A model generated the notes under the pieces. The model saw nothing but the letters and a program-made list of their open reading frames with translations, made no database searches and was not told the origin of the DNA. From the NCBI GenBank assembly GCA_028286285.1, contig JAQBRV010000001.1, positions 124,001-188,000 on the forward strand: a stretch of DNA of 64,000 bases, given 5' to 3'. Below, in pieces: positions 26,298 through 36,447 of this stretch. Numbering within the stretch: position 1 is the stretch's first letter; every line of letters begins with the position of its first letter. The position numbers were made by a program, and so were the translations under genes. This DNA comes from Candidatus Saccharimonadota bacterium (GTDB lineage: Bacteria; Patescibacteriota; Saccharimonadia; Saccharimonadales; Saccharimonadaceae).

Positions 26298-27428
26298 ATG
26301 AGAAAGAAAGTCTTCTTTGATGCACTTCCATTGGCCGCTACAAGACAAAGCGGTATCGGAAAAGTTACTGAAGAAACTATAAGAGCACTCTGTAGAAACG
26401 AATATTTTTTGGCAAAGCATGAATTAATAGGCTTTGTTCCACTTGGCAAGAGGAATATATTGGTTGAAAAATTCAAAGATCTACCTGTTAAGATCGTAAC
26501 GATACCCGTACCCAATAAAATACAAGAAATTTTCTTACGAACGAAGACGATGCCTCCCCTTGACTTGATATTGGGGAGAGGTACATATCTATTTTTTAAT
26601 TATCGTAATTTTCCATTATTAAAATCTCAATCGGTTACATATGTATACGACCTAGGATTTATTGACTTCCCGCAGTTTGCTGAGAAAAGAAACAGAAAGT
26701 ACCTAACAAAATATATTCAAAGATGGACAAACCGTACTGATATTATTGTAACGATATCGCAATATTCTAAGAGTCGCATACGCGAATTGCTAAATGTGGA
26801 GGCTGGTAAGATAGAGGTTATTTATTGTGGCGTAGACTCGGTAGTTGAGCCAGCTAAAAACATCACTGAAAATATACTTTTAAAATATGGGCTATCAAAA
26901 AACTATTTGTTATTTGTTGGCAATATCGAACCACGAAAGAATCTAACAGGCCTAGTCGAAGGTTTTAGTAAGACGTCACAAAAAATAAAAGAAGATTACC
27001 AGCTTGTCATTATTGGCGCCGACGGTTGGAGCAATGGTGAAATATATGATGCAATTGAGCTTGCACGAAAAAATGGTTGCCAAATTATTATTCCAGAGAG
27101 GTTTGTTACAGATAAAGAACTAGTTTCGATACGATCCCAGGCAAGCGCGGTAATTAGCACCTCATTTTATGAAGGTTTTAGTATTCCACCTCTAGAGGCG
27201 CTCGCCCAGCATGTACCAATTGCATTGTCGAATATTGCAGTTCACACGGAGCTTTATGAGGATAGAGCTGTGTTCTTCGATCCATACGATGCGAACGACA
27301 TTGCAAAAGGGATAACTACCATACTCGAGCAGAAGGATCGTCCAATTGAAAATGAATTTGTTACAAAGTATTCATGGGATTCTTCAGCAGATAAGCTCGC
27401 AGAAACTATTTATAAGCTTGAGGCGTAG
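26298..27428 (+). CDS. GT4 glycosyltransferase
   Basis: Protein of 376 residues from the ATG at 26298, 4 bases after the wzt stop. It opens MRKKVFFDALPLAATRQSGI, carries the donor-site stretch LLFVGNIEPRKNLTGLVEGF and the E-x7-E motif EGFSIPPLE. It belongs to the same mannosyltransferase-like GT4 group as its neighbours. It probably adds one sugar of the Wzm/Wzt-exported chain. Donor and acceptor cannot be read from the sequence. Confidence 0.87.
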   Translation: MRKKVFFDALPLAATRQSGIGKVTEETIRALCRNEYFLAKHELIGFVPLGKRNILVEKFKDLPVKIVTIPVPNKIQEIFLRTKTMPPLDLILGRGTYLFFNYRNFPLLKSQSVTYVYDLGFIDFPQFAEKRNRKYLTKYIQRWTNRTDIIVTISQYSKSRIRELLNVEAGKIEVIYCGVDSVVEPAKNITENILLKYGLSKNYLLFVGNIEPRKNLTGLVEGFSKTSQKIKEDYQLVIIGADGWSNGEIYDAIELARKNGCQIIIPERFVTDKELVSIRSQASAVISTSFYEGFSIPPLEALAQHVPIALSNIAVHTELYEDRAVFFDPYDANDIAKGITTILEQKDRPIENEFVTKYSWDSSADKLAETIYKLEA

Positions 27429-27485
27429 ATTGAAAAAGTTTGGTACTATAGTTGTATGTTAAATAAATTACCGAGTTTCGACTAA

Positions 27486-28577
27486 ATGGAACGCTCAGCT
27501 TTTGATATACTTGCTCGCGAGAATAACCCGTGGAATAAAGATGCCAAGGGTCGTGCCGACATGACGATTGCTTCTCGCGATGCAGATGGAATACCAAGAG
27601 TAAAAGATGCAGGGAAAGTAAAACAAAAAAATGGTGTAAAAGTGCAAGTTATGCACAATGGACTTGTTGTTGAAGAAAATGGTTATCAAGGCGGATGGCA
27701 AGCAGAAACCATCAGCGCACTAAAAGGCGTGCACGAGCCTCAAGAAGAAAAAGTCTTTTACGAAGTCTTGAAGCGAATAAAAAACCCTACAGCCATGATT
27801 GAACTTGGTGCCTGGTGGGCATATTACTCCATGTGGTATTTGAAATCATTTCCAAACGCACGTTCAATCTGTACCGAGCCAGATCCCGTAAATCTCGAAC
27901 TAGGTAAGCGAAATATGACTCTTAATGAGATTGATTACGACGCAAGGGTAAAATTTTATTCCGCCGCTTCAGGTTCGGGCAAAGTGAAGACTGCTCAGTT
28001 TACGACAGAGAGTGGTCAATTGATAAAGGTGCCAATAAAATCTGTCGATGCAATAATCACAGAACAAGAACTCAAAAAGGTAGATATCTTGCACATGGAC
28101 ATTCAGGGTGCGGAAGTCGATACTTTAGACGGGGCTATTAAGAGTATTGACTCTGGTGTAGTTAGATTTTTGTTTATTTCTACCCACCATTATGCCATAT
28201 CTGAAAATCCCAAAACTCATCAACTATGTAGGGAATTTATCGTAAAGCATGGCGGTCATATTATTGCCGAACATACAGTACTCGAATCTTGTAGTGGTGA
28301 CGGCTTAATTGTGGCTTCATTCGACAAGCAGGACAAAGATTTTTCTGTCCCTATCTCACTTCAGCCTACTCGAGATAGTCTGTTTCGCTCGAGCGACTAT
28401 GATGTGGCAATTCTTTGGAATGAATACGATAAATTAGCGAAGAGTAACCATGAACTACAGGAAGATATAAAGCGTCAACAAAAGCTTATTGAAGAAAAAG
28501 ATCAATTTATAAATGAAATAACACCCCTTAGAAGACATGTAAAGCGTCAGATACGACACAGAATTAATAAAACATGA
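27486..28577 (+). CDS. FkbM-family methyltransferase with coiled-coil tail
   Basis: Protein of 363 residues. An in-frame TAA directly before the ATG fixes the start, although no ribosome binding site is visible. The core (about 85-290) is FkbM-like: MIELGAWWAYYSMWYL as the S-adenosylmethionine loop, TEPDPVNLELGKRNM, and KVDILHMDIQGAE. A charged helical tail (about 310-355, NHELQEDIKRQQKLIEEK) looks like a coiled coil. FkbM enzymes O-methylate sugars or small molecules. In this locus it may methylate, and perhaps cap, the polysaccharide. Stop and next start overlap (ATGA). Confidence 0.85.
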   Translation: MERSAFDILARENNPWNKDAKGRADMTIASRDADGIPRVKDAGKVKQKNGVKVQVMHNGLVVEENGYQGGWQAETISALKGVHEPQEEKVFYEVLKRIKNPTAMIELGAWWAYYSMWYLKSFPNARSICTEPDPVNLELGKRNMTLNEIDYDARVKFYSAASGSGKVKTAQFTTESGQLIKVPIKSVDAIITEQELKKVDILHMDIQGAEVDTLDGAIKSIDSGVVRFLFISTHHYAISENPKTHQLCREFIVKHGGHIIAEHTVLESCSGDGLIVASFDKQDKDFSVPISLQPTRDSLFRSSDYDVAILWNEYDKLAKSNHELQEDIKRQQKLIEEKDQFINEITPLRRHVKRQIRHRINKT

Positions 28578-30196
28578 AGTCCACTGGTGCAAAAAGGACA
28601 TTATTGATAGATTGCCAAATACTACAAACACCAGCCTTTGATAGAGGTATGGGGAAGTACACGATTAGTATTTTAAAAACATTCATTGAGAAAAACAAAA
28701 TTGAGAAAAAATATGACAATATTCAACTCGTTCTTAGCAAGAATTTAGAAATAAGTGGGACGCGACTCGAGTATATCAAGAATCAGATAAATGTTGAACA
28801 GGTTTTGCTAGATCTTCCTGTAGATATATCACATCAATATAAAGAGAAACATGACCAATCGGTCAAAAAACTAACATTATACGTTGAATCGACGTATAAG
28901 AAGGCAGAAGATGTTGATTTTCTAATTATGGCGCCATTTTTTGTTGGATTTGCTTCGGCATTTCCGGAGAAATGCGGTAGCAAGTTTGTAATTGTCTACG
29001 ATCTAACACCACAAAAGATATGGCATAAGTTAAAGATATTTCCTGACGATATTTACTTTTCGCACTATAATCTATTTTTTGAAGCGAACCATCTCTTCAC
29101 TATATCTCATGCCGTAAGAGATGAAATGGTCTTGTATCTTGGCCTGCCTGAATCGAAACTTTCTGCAATTGACGGCGGTCCATTTATGCAGGAAGAAAAT
29201 AAAGTGAATGGTGTTAGTGAAACATCAAAGAAACTACTAGATAAGCCTTTTATTTTATTCCCAAGCGGTTCAATTGTACACAAAAACAATCATCGTGCAG
29301 TTGAAGGTTTTGCAAAATTCAATCGTCTACACGACGATAAATATCGACTATTAGTTACCTCGACTTTTAGCGAAGATGATCAGCGTAATTTGAAGCAGAT
29401 TTGCCCCGCGGTTTACTTTACTGGTAACATCTCCGACGAAGAGATTAATTATATGTACACGAAAGCAGATGCAGTGCTCTTTGCTTCCATTGCTGAGGGT
29501 CTTGGCATGCCGGTACTTGAAGCAAGTGTTAGTGAAACACCTGTGGCGTGTTCTAACATCCCCGTTTTACGAGAACTTTCTGGAGAAGCTTTTTATTTGT
29601 TTGATCCTTCTGATGTCCAAGACATAGCTGATAAGCTTACCAAGGCAGTAGCGAGAGAAAACTGGGTAAAGCACCTGAATGCTATCCGCATAGTCCAAAA
29701 GAAATATACTTGGGAACGTTCAGCAACACTACTATTTGAAAAGATGACTAGTGCCTCAACGCACAGTTCTAGGCCCAAGCCCTCTTGCATACTTGTAGTA
29801 AAAGTAAATAATCTCAATTCACCCGCTAGTTACCTTGCTGAACGAGCTTTAGGGCAACTAAGTGGTCAATATCAAGTAGAGTTGCTTCTGCACGAAAAAC
29901 GACATATAAGCGCGCCACTATTTCTTTCTTATTATAATAAACAAGCTAAGATGAATAATAAAAATAATACTACTACCATCACCATTAGTGATACAAGAAA
30001 TATCCTAAAGATAGGACGTGAATCATCAAGAGTTCATGTCGAAATTCGATGCTCTAAGGATCATAATACTAAATACACTAGCCGTAGAGTCACTTTGGAT
30101 AAGATGTTAGAATTAAAAGAGTGGCAATATAAGACAAATGCGCAACCATGGCAGTTAGCACATCGATTAGCGGAGGATATTGTAAGTAATTTATGA
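28574..30196 (+). CDS. GT4 glycosyltransferase with C-terminal extension
   Basis: Protein of 540 residues, longer than the usual 360-400. Residues 1-395 form a GT-B enzyme: LLIDCQILQTPAFDRGMGKY, then FILFPSGSIVHKNNHRAVEG, and E-x7-E as EGLGMPVLE. The last roughly 145 residues are an extension of unknown fold, rich in lysine, asparagine and threonine. It is coupled at both ends by ATGA overlaps. The composition is AT-rich like the rest of this sub-cluster. Confidence 0.83.
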   Translation: MKSTGAKRTLLIDCQILQTPAFDRGMGKYTISILKTFIEKNKIEKKYDNIQLVLSKNLEISGTRLEYIKNQINVEQVLLDLPVDISHQYKEKHDQSVKKLTLYVESTYKKAEDVDFLIMAPFFVGFASAFPEKCGSKFVIVYDLTPQKIWHKLKIFPDDIYFSHYNLFFEANHLFTISHAVRDEMVLYLGLPESKLSAIDGGPFMQEENKVNGVSETSKKLLDKPFILFPSGSIVHKNNHRAVEGFAKFNRLHDDKYRLLVTSTFSEDDQRNLKQICPAVYFTGNISDEEINYMYTKADAVLFASIAEGLGMPVLEASVSETPVACSNIPVLRELSGEAFYLFDPSDVQDIADKLTKAVARENWVKHLNAIRIVQKKYTWERSATLLFEKMTSASTHSSRPKPSCILVVKVNNLNSPASYLAERALGQLSGQYQVELLLHEKRHISAPLFLSYYNKQAKMNNKNNTTTITISDTRNILKIGRESSRVHVEIRCSKDHNTKYTSRRVTLDKMLELKEWQYKTNAQPWQLAHRLAEDIVSNL

Positions 30197-31410
30197 CAAA
30201 AAAAATACTGGTCTTATCAACATATCCTATTAAGAATCCCCAGCACGGCGGTCAAAAAAGATTAGCAGCCATTGTTAATGCTTATATCGATGTCGGCTAT
30301 ACAGTCAAAGCAGTTGGGATATTCGATAAAGCAGTCTATAAAGACCATACTGCTGATGATATTTCTCTAGGGATTAGTTCAGCTGTAGAGATTCGCAAGA
30401 ATCCTTGGACGGGTGATATCGTTTGCGGAAGAGCGATAATAGATGATCCACACGTAAAAGAAGCGATGAAGAAACATTTAATTGAGTTTGCGCCAAATGC
30501 CATTCATCTTGAACAGCCGTTTGTTTATTTAGGTTTGGAACCCCTACTTCTTGAGCTCGGTTTGTCACCGACTATTATCTATGGTTCACAGAATGTCGAG
30601 GCCCCTATGAAACGCGAGATTCTAGAGAGTCAGTATGAGCCCGAATCTGAAATTTATAACACAGTGAAGCTAATAGGTGAATGTGAACGTCGTTTAGTGA
30701 AACAATGTGATTTATTAACAGCTTGTACAAAAAGTGACCTAGAGACCTATTGGAAGATGGGGGCGGATAAGAAAAAAACAGTCTTATCGCAGAATGGAAT
30801 TGATCGCCTACACACAACGGAAGGCGACAAGCATCACTGGGAAAACATTTATAAAAAAAACGGAATAGTTACTAAAATATTATTCATTGCTTCGGCACAT
30901 CCTCCAAGTATAACTGGCTTCATTCAGATGATTGGTAAGGGACTTGGCTTTTTAGCGCCACATCAACGTATGATGATTGCAGGCAGTGTGTCTGATTATT
31001 TTAAAAATATATTCAATACGAAAAATCTTGATATAGGTGATGCTACATTTTGGATACGTGCTGTTCCATGTGGACGTTTGAGCGAAAGTTCTTTAGGTGC
31101 TTTAATAGAAAGTTGTGATGTCTTAGTGTTGCCAATTACCGAGGGTGGTGGCTCTAATTTGAAAACTGCCGAGGCAATTATGGCAAACAAGAAAGTGGTA
31201 GCTACATCACACGCACTTCGTTCATTTGAGTGGGCTGCTAAATTACCGAATATATGGATTGCGGATACTCAAGATGAGTTTGTTGCTGCTATTCGGCAGG
31301 CAATAGATACTGAGATTATTCCCCGAACTAAGCTCGAAGAAAAAAAAGCAGAACAAGTCTTATGGGTGAATCAACTTGCAGAATTTCGAGAAAGGATCAA
31401 GAAAATATGA
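30193..31410 (+). CDS. GT4-like glycosyltransferase
   Basis: Protein of 405 residues. The N-terminus KKILVLSTYPIKNPQHGGQK has the glycine-rich acceptor-side loop of GT4 enzymes. The C-half has LFIASAHPPSITGFIQMIGK and a nucleotide-sugar site ITEGGGSNLKTAEAIMANKK, in which the usual E-x7-E is replaced by a longer glutamate spacing. It overlaps both neighbours by 4 bases (ATGA). Confidence 0.82.
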   Translation: MTKKILVLSTYPIKNPQHGGQKRLAAIVNAYIDVGYTVKAVGIFDKAVYKDHTADDISLGISSAVEIRKNPWTGDIVCGRAIIDDPHVKEAMKKHLIEFAPNAIHLEQPFVYLGLEPLLLELGLSPTIIYGSQNVEAPMKREILESQYEPESEIYNTVKLIGECERRLVKQCDLLTACTKSDLETYWKMGADKKKTVLSQNGIDRLHTTEGDKHHWENIYKKNGIVTKILFIASAHPPSITGFIQMIGKGLGFLAPHQRMMIAGSVSDYFKNIFNTKNLDIGDATFWIRAVPCGRLSESSLGALIESCDVLVLPITEGGGSNLKTAEAIMANKKVVATSHALRSFEWAAKLPNIWIADTQDEFVAAIRQAIDTEIIPRTKLEEKKAEQVLWVNQLAEFRERIKKI

Positions 31411-32729
31411 CAAAGACAACTTGGATTGATATTACAGACATGATTGGTTGGACGGGACAATTTGGAGGTACCCAGCGAGTCGTGTACGGTATTGCTAATG
31501 AGTATGTGCAATACGCCAATAAGCACAAAAATACATCTGTGAAGTTTTGTTTTTTTAGTGAGAAAACTCGCAAATTCTACGAGACCTCATTCGACGTGAT
31601 AAAACCAATGAATGATATTGATGAAGTTTCTAAAAACGACAAAATGTCAAAAAATATTGACACAAAAGAGCGTGTAAAAATAATAATACAAACTTATGTA
31701 CCAAATCGAATACTATCAAATGCATATGTGAAGCGATACGGTAAAACGATTGGCAAACAAGTCTATGGGATTGCCAAGAAAGCAAAGAATGAACTAGGAC
31801 CCAAAAAAATCACTATAATCAACGAGCCAGAGGCTATATTCGAACACAATGATACTGTATTGTTGCTTGGTAAACCATGGGATACACCAATGATGATGCC
31901 CACCCTTCAGCTTCTAAAGGAGCAGAAGGGCTTTTTAATCGAAACTATTATATATGATTTAGTTATATCATTACAGCCGCAGCTCCACACTCCTGTGCTG
32001 TTTAAGGACTATACGCAATATCTTTTTTATGTTGCACAGTGTAGCGATAGAATACTGCCAATTTCAAAATCCAGTGAGCGAGATTTTTATGAATTTTGTG
32101 ACCGTATGCGACTTCCGAAACCGGAATCAAAAGTTATTCGTATTGGAGACATCATTCACAAGTCAAAGGAGCCAACGATTCCTCGTCAAATGGATCGACA
32201 AAAGAGCAAACAGTTTCTACTATGCGTGGGAACTATTGAGGTTCGCAAGAACCACGCTTTACTTTATTACGTTTATAAACTTGCACACGAACGTGGCATA
32301 AATCTACCTCAACTTGTCATCGTGGGTCGTGTGGGTTGGAATGCTAAAGATATATATACTATGTATAAAAATGACCCTCTAATAAAGGAGCAGACTATTA
32401 TATTAGACTCAGTGACTGACCCAGAGCTTTCTTGGCTGTACGAAAATTGCCTCTTTAGCGTTTATCCATCAATGTACGAGGGTTGGGGCTTACCTGTTGC
32501 CGAATCACTCCAATACGGTAAGGTAGTCGTGGCCTCCAATAGCTCTTCTATCCCCGAGATTGCTGGTGAGTTACTGGAGTACTTCTCGCCATACTCCGTA
32601 GATGAGTGTCTGCATCTCATACTGAAATATCTTGATGATGAACGGAGAACTGCGCTCGAGAAAAAGATTCATTCAAATTACTCACCTACAAACTGGCGAC
32701 ATACATTCATGCAGGTGAATACCTCATAA
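31407..32729 (+). CDS. GT4 glycosyltransferase
   Basis: Protein of 440 residues from the ATG at 31407, which overlaps the previous TGA. The N-terminus TWIDITDMIGWTGQFGGTQR resembles the start of bacterial mannosyltransferases, with the GGTQR acceptor loop. LLCVGTIEVRKNHALLYYVY and EGWGLPVAE (E-x7-E) mark the donor domain. It is the last gene of a run of five overlapping or closely packed genes begun at 26298. Confidence 0.87.
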   Translation: MTKTTWIDITDMIGWTGQFGGTQRVVYGIANEYVQYANKHKNTSVKFCFFSEKTRKFYETSFDVIKPMNDIDEVSKNDKMSKNIDTKERVKIIIQTYVPNRILSNAYVKRYGKTIGKQVYGIAKKAKNELGPKKITIINEPEAIFEHNDTVLLLGKPWDTPMMMPTLQLLKEQKGFLIETIIYDLVISLQPQLHTPVLFKDYTQYLFYVAQCSDRILPISKSSERDFYEFCDRMRLPKPESKVIRIGDIIHKSKEPTIPRQMDRQKSKQFLLCVGTIEVRKNHALLYYVYKLAHERGINLPQLVIVGRVGWNAKDIYTMYKNDPLIKEQTIILDSVTDPELSWLYENCLFSVYPSMYEGWGLPVAESLQYGKVVVASNSSSIPEIAGELLEYFSPYSVDECLHLILKYLDDERRTALEKKIHSNYSPTNWRHTFMQVNTS

Positions 32730-32811
32730 AGATGGATGCATCTCTTCTGCATACATGACTGGAGTATAGTGATACAATTGTCTTATGCCAAAAAGGGATC
32801 AGGGTCTCTAG

Positions 32812-34452
32812 ATGAAGATGATTTTATATAGAAGCAAGACAAAAAAGATAATCCTGGATAACAGCTACGTAATACATTTGCTGGCCTTAGCCTTTTTTAT
32901 GCTCGTCTCTGGTTTATTGGTACTTCGGCTAGGTCAAGATGTAAACTACGATCTCCTTAATTACCATTATAATAATCCACAGGCGTTTCTTAATGGTTCA
33001 ATTGATAGGAATGTGGGGGTTAGCGGCATACTATCGTACGAGAATCCGATAAGAGACATACCTGCGTATTTATTAATGTCAAACTTTAGTCCAAAGCACG
33101 CGGGATTTTTACTTGGAGCGATCCATGGTATCAATCTTTGGCTTGTATTTGAAATCCTCTATCTATTACTAAGACTCATGAAAATGCGGCGATTGACCAG
33201 CATAACACTCTCGTTTTTCACTGCTTGCTTAACTCTTTTTGGGACAGGCTTTAACTCAGAGATCGGTGGGACTATGGGGGATAACACAACAAGCATACTG
33301 GTACTATCAGCACTATTTTTACTGCTATATTCTAATAGGAGTAGTCGACTTGTGTATGGAGTTAGCCTATACAGGATTCTCGCTTTCGTACTTATAGGGT
33401 TTTCAACGGGCGTAAAACTTACAAATATGACCTATCTCCTAGGTCTGCTATTAGCGAGCCTAGCTCTCTACAATGGGCAAAGAATTAAGGAAAGAGCTAA
33501 GCAATTGTTTGTCGATGGAGTAGCCGCAGTGTTGGGAGTTGTGGCTGCTGCTGGTTTCTGGTATGTGAAAATGTGGTCATTGTTCGGCAGCCCTATATAT
33601 CCGTTTTATAACGGTGTATTTAAGTCTGAGTATTATCCCGTGAAGAACTTTGTCGATCCGAGATGGATTAATGATTCGCTCTGGAGTTCCATAACTGAAC
33701 CCTTTTCCTACTTCACCCACCAGATGATTTCATCTGAAGTAGCTTTTCAAGATCCCAGAATCCCGACGATGATTATTGCGATCCTGCTTATAGGAGGTTT
33801 TTTCATAGTCACAAAACTCAAAAACATAACTATAAAGTGGAATAGTGAACTCTGGGCACTAATGGTATTTGTAGTTGTTTCGTATCTAATCTGGGCGGTA
33901 CAGTTTTCTTACTATAGATATTTAATAGCAGTCGAGTTACTATCCTTGCCAATAATAGCAATTACAGTACTTATGATCATAAGAAAGTCCTGGCTTTCGT
34001 TTATAGTATTATTTGTTGTGGGTTTTCTTATCCTTACCAATACTACGCAGACAAGTTGGGGACGCATTCCCTGGCAGCCGACTAATTTTGGCGTTACGAC
34101 TAAAACTTTTGAACATCTAGAAGACTCTACCGTTCTAATCGCTGGGTATCAACCGTACGCATTTCTGGTACCTTACTTTCCAGATACTACCGAAGTCTTG
34201 AGAGTGCAGAGTGACCTAACGTCACCAGAAACAGGCACTCCACTTATGCAGAGTCTACTCGTAGAGCGTATAGAGAGTGCAAAACAAAAACACAAAACTT
34301 TTTTTGTCTTGCAAGCCGATGAAGAGGAGACGATGACAAGAAAAACAATTAATCACTTTGGTTTTGTAGAAGGAAATTGTAAAGAAATACCTGTTACAAT
34401 AAGAAATCACACACCCCAAAAATATCGTCTGTGTGAGCTAGATATAGATTAA
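32812..34452 (+). CDS. Multi-pass membrane protein, possible GT-C glycosyltransferase
   Basis: Protein of 546 residues with about ten to twelve hydrophobic segments and a soluble C-terminal domain of roughly 120 residues. The first extracytoplasmic loop contains acidic and aromatic residues (GQDVNYDLLNYHYNNPQ), which is the place where GT-C enzymes hold their catalytic Asp/Glu. That makes a polyprenyl-phosphate-sugar-dependent transferase likely, but no family motif is certain. It stands alone with a weak GATACAAT-like box upstream. The 106-base spacer after it, before the convergent methyltransferase, holds a 9-bp inverted repeat (34474-34482 with 34534-34542) and no clear terminator. Confidence 0.65.
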   Translation: MKMILYRSKTKKIILDNSYVIHLLALAFFMLVSGLLVLRLGQDVNYDLLNYHYNNPQAFLNGSIDRNVGVSGILSYENPIRDIPAYLLMSNFSPKHAGFLLGAIHGINLWLVFEILYLLLRLMKMRRLTSITLSFFTACLTLFGTGFNSEIGGTMGDNTTSILVLSALFLLLYSNRSSRLVYGVSLYRILAFVLIGFSTGVKLTNMTYLLGLLLASLALYNGQRIKERAKQLFVDGVAAVLGVVAAAGFWYVKMWSLFGSPIYPFYNGVFKSEYYPVKNFVDPRWINDSLWSSITEPFSYFTHQMISSEVAFQDPRIPTMIIAILLIGGFFIVTKLKNITIKWNSELWALMVFVVVSYLIWAVQFSYYRYLIAVELLSLPIIAITVLMIIRKSWLSFIVLFVVGFLILTNTTQTSWGRIPWQPTNFGVTTKTFEHLEDSTVLIAGYQPYAFLVPYFPDTTEVLRVQSDLTSPETGTPLMQSLLVERIESAKQKHKTFFVLQADEEETMTRKTINHFGFVEGNCKEIPVTIRNHTPQKYRLCELDID

Positions 34453-34558
34453 CGGGCGGTATATAAGTCTACAAGATCACAAAGATTTATAGCAGACATC
34501 TACCAAATGACCTAGATATGCAAAACGTAGAACTTGTGATCTAGCCAGAAACTAGGTG

Positions 34559-35506
34559 CTATTTTTGGCAAACAAGTAAAAGATTTTCAGGTATAGGGTT
34601 AGTCTTAGCGGATTTAATAGAGTTATCTTTTAGGATATCTTCAAAAGTAATTCCATGAGAGTTCATTTGGCGTTTTGCACCGATACGAGTAATCGTATCA
34701 AAGAGAGGGCGTGGCGCTTTGTCGCGGAATGTTCGATATGCGACATTAACCGACTTGCTTGCAATGCCTTTCTTAGGCTTAAACTTGTCAATGCTTGATT
34801 TAAAAACCTTGTAGAAAGTCGGGTTTACTAATGCATCAACCCGAGTATTGCCTTTTTTAAATACCCCTTCACCCAGAAGGTGTAATTCTTCGAGCGTGTA
34901 CTCATGTTCATGTGGGGGGACAAGTCGGCCCTTAGGCGCTTCAGTCGGGTTCTTGGAGTAGAGATTTTGACATTTACGTCGCTCGGGTGTGCCAATGAAT
35001 GCGTAGCCACCCTTTTTGAGCAATCGATGAGCTTCTTTCATGAAATTGACACCCTCTTCTTTGCTTACGTGCTCAATCACATGTGAAGAAATTACAAAAT
35101 CAAAAAAACCGTCCTTTAGAGAGGTGTCTTGTGCGGGAACATGCTTGAACTTTACGCCATACTTGCCATAAACCTGCTTCGCATACTTTATTCCACCTTC
35201 TGAGTAGTCGACTCCCCAGATTTCAAGGTCAGGAAATAGGTACTTTAAATAGGTTAGGGGACGACCAGAACCTGAGCCAAGTTCTATGAGACGGGCACCT
35301 TTCTTTGGCTTCAGTTCTTGAAGATAACGGGCTACAGACATGTATACTGGCATAACAACACCATAGTGCATGATGGGCGTTCGTATTTCAGAGCCTGCTC
35401 CTTCCTTGGCAACTGATGCCGGTACAGGAACGATTGGTGTTTCTTCTGCCCACTTCCAGTAAGCATCTGATTCTTTTTGCAATTTTGAATAACTAATTTT
35501 TTGCAT
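34559..35506 (-). CDS. SAM-dependent methyltransferase (class I)
   Basis: Protein of 315 residues with GGAGG about 4 bases upstream of the ATG. The binding loop is ARLIELGSGSGRPLTYL (near 96-112), followed by WGVDYSEGGIKYAK and, as motif IV, FDFVISSHVIEHVSKEE. This is the Methyltransf_11/25 type. The substrate is unknown; placement suggests a sugar or lipid-linked glycan. It lies 80 bases downstream of the epimerase gene start region and may be a separate transcript. Confidence 0.85.
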   Translation of the reverse strand: MQKISYSKLQKESDAYWKWAEETPIVPVPASVAKEGAGSEIRTPIMHYGVVMPVYMSVARYLQELKPKKGARLIELGSGSGRPLTYLKYLFPDLEIWGVDYSEGGIKYAKQVYGKYGVKFKHVPAQDTSLKDGFFDFVISSHVIEHVSKEEGVNFMKEAHRLLKKGGYAFIGTPERRKCQNLYSKNPTEAPKGRLVPPHEHEYTLEELHLLGEGVFKKGNTRVDALVNPTFYKVFKSSIDKFKPKKGIASKSVNVAYRTFRDKAPRPLFDTITRIGAKRQMNSHGITFEDILKDNSIKSAKTNPIPENLLLVCQK

Positions 35507-35586
35507 ACGCCTCCATTTAATAACAGTATGATAGATAGGTTTTTACACTGAGCTAACAAACCTTATCATACCAGATTTAGATACTT

Positions 35587-36447
35587 TTAGCCTAGCTTTA
35601 TTGTAGCAATATAATCTTCAATAGGCGGAAGATTAAGACCCAACTCTGTCATCTCTTTCGTAGTGTCACTACTCTGAAGATTTTTGAGACCAGCTAGGTT
35701 GTCGTGGCTGATCCCAATGCTAGGTAAACCTTGGCCAATCACCCAAAAAATAACGTACGCTAGCCAATATGGGAGGTGTAAAAATAATACTTGAATCTTT
35801 GCACGCTCAAACACGATTTTAAATAGTTTTTTATATGTGATTTGCGTAGGGTGCGCAACTGTTATTATTCTGCTTTTATCTGATATTATGATTTCTCCTA
35901 TGGCACTAACTAGGTCATCGAGCTTAATTAGCTGAACAGGCTGATTGCCCCCACTAATTATAGGTATAATATGGAAGCGTCCGGCTGTAGAAAGAATATT
36001 CCTAAATATCCCACCATTGCCAGCGATTAAACCCGGTCTGATACATAATCTACCTGATTCTAGAAACATCTTCTCAATAGCGTACTTTTGTCTTCCATAG
36101 ATCGAAGTAGCATTATTATGTGCAGACATACTAGATATAAATAACACTTGTTTTACTTGCGCCGCTCGGGCGGCATCTAAAAGTCTCTCAGCCGCTGCAA
36201 CATTGAGAGCAAGATTGTCTTTTGCATACGCTGCATGTATGAGGTAATCTACGCGTTCCAGCAACTTCGCATTGATATCGTTTCCAAGATCGTAGGGGAT
36301 ATCGGTTATATCATGTGAAAGGTCAGTGTGGTGTCCATTCCTTGTTAAAGTAACGATATTCCACCCCATAGTATAAAAGTGATTTACCAACGCTTTTCCC
36401 ACAAATCCGTTGGCTCCAGTTATGGCAATTGTGGGCTTATGCCTCAT
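35587..36447 (-). CDS. NAD-dependent epimerase/dehydratase family protein
   Basis: Protein of 286 residues, extended SDR fold: ITGANGFVGKALVNHFY with the G-x2-G-x2-G motif near 11-17, and a catalytic Y-x3-K in SIYGRQKYAIEK. Its length and the hydrophobic stretch near 205-225 (LFLHLPYWLAYVIFWVIG) resemble nucleoside-diphosphate-sugar epimerases of the WcaG/GalE group. It overlaps the oxidoreductase gene by 11 bases and is cotranscribed with it and the GT2-GtrA gene. Confidence 0.85.
   Translation of the reverse strand: MRHKPTIAITGANGFVGKALVNHFYTMGWNIVTLTRNGHHTDLSHDITDIPYDLGNDINAKLLERVDYLIHAAYAKDNLALNVAAAERLLDAARAAQVKQVLFISSMSAHNNATSIYGRQKYAIEKMFLESGRLCIRPGLIAGNGGIFRNILSTAGRFHIIPIISGGNQPVQLIKLDDLVSAIGEIIISDKSRIITVAHPTQITYKKLFKIVFERAKIQVLFLHLPYWLAYVIFWVIGQGLPSIGISHDNLAGLKNLQSSDTTKEMTELGLNLPPIEDYIATIKLG

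Noticed and set aside
34474-34542. AGATCACAA and TTGTGATCT inverted repeat between convergent genes
   Set aside because: A 9-bp repeat with a 51-base spacer and no T-run; it could be chance and does not act like a terminator.
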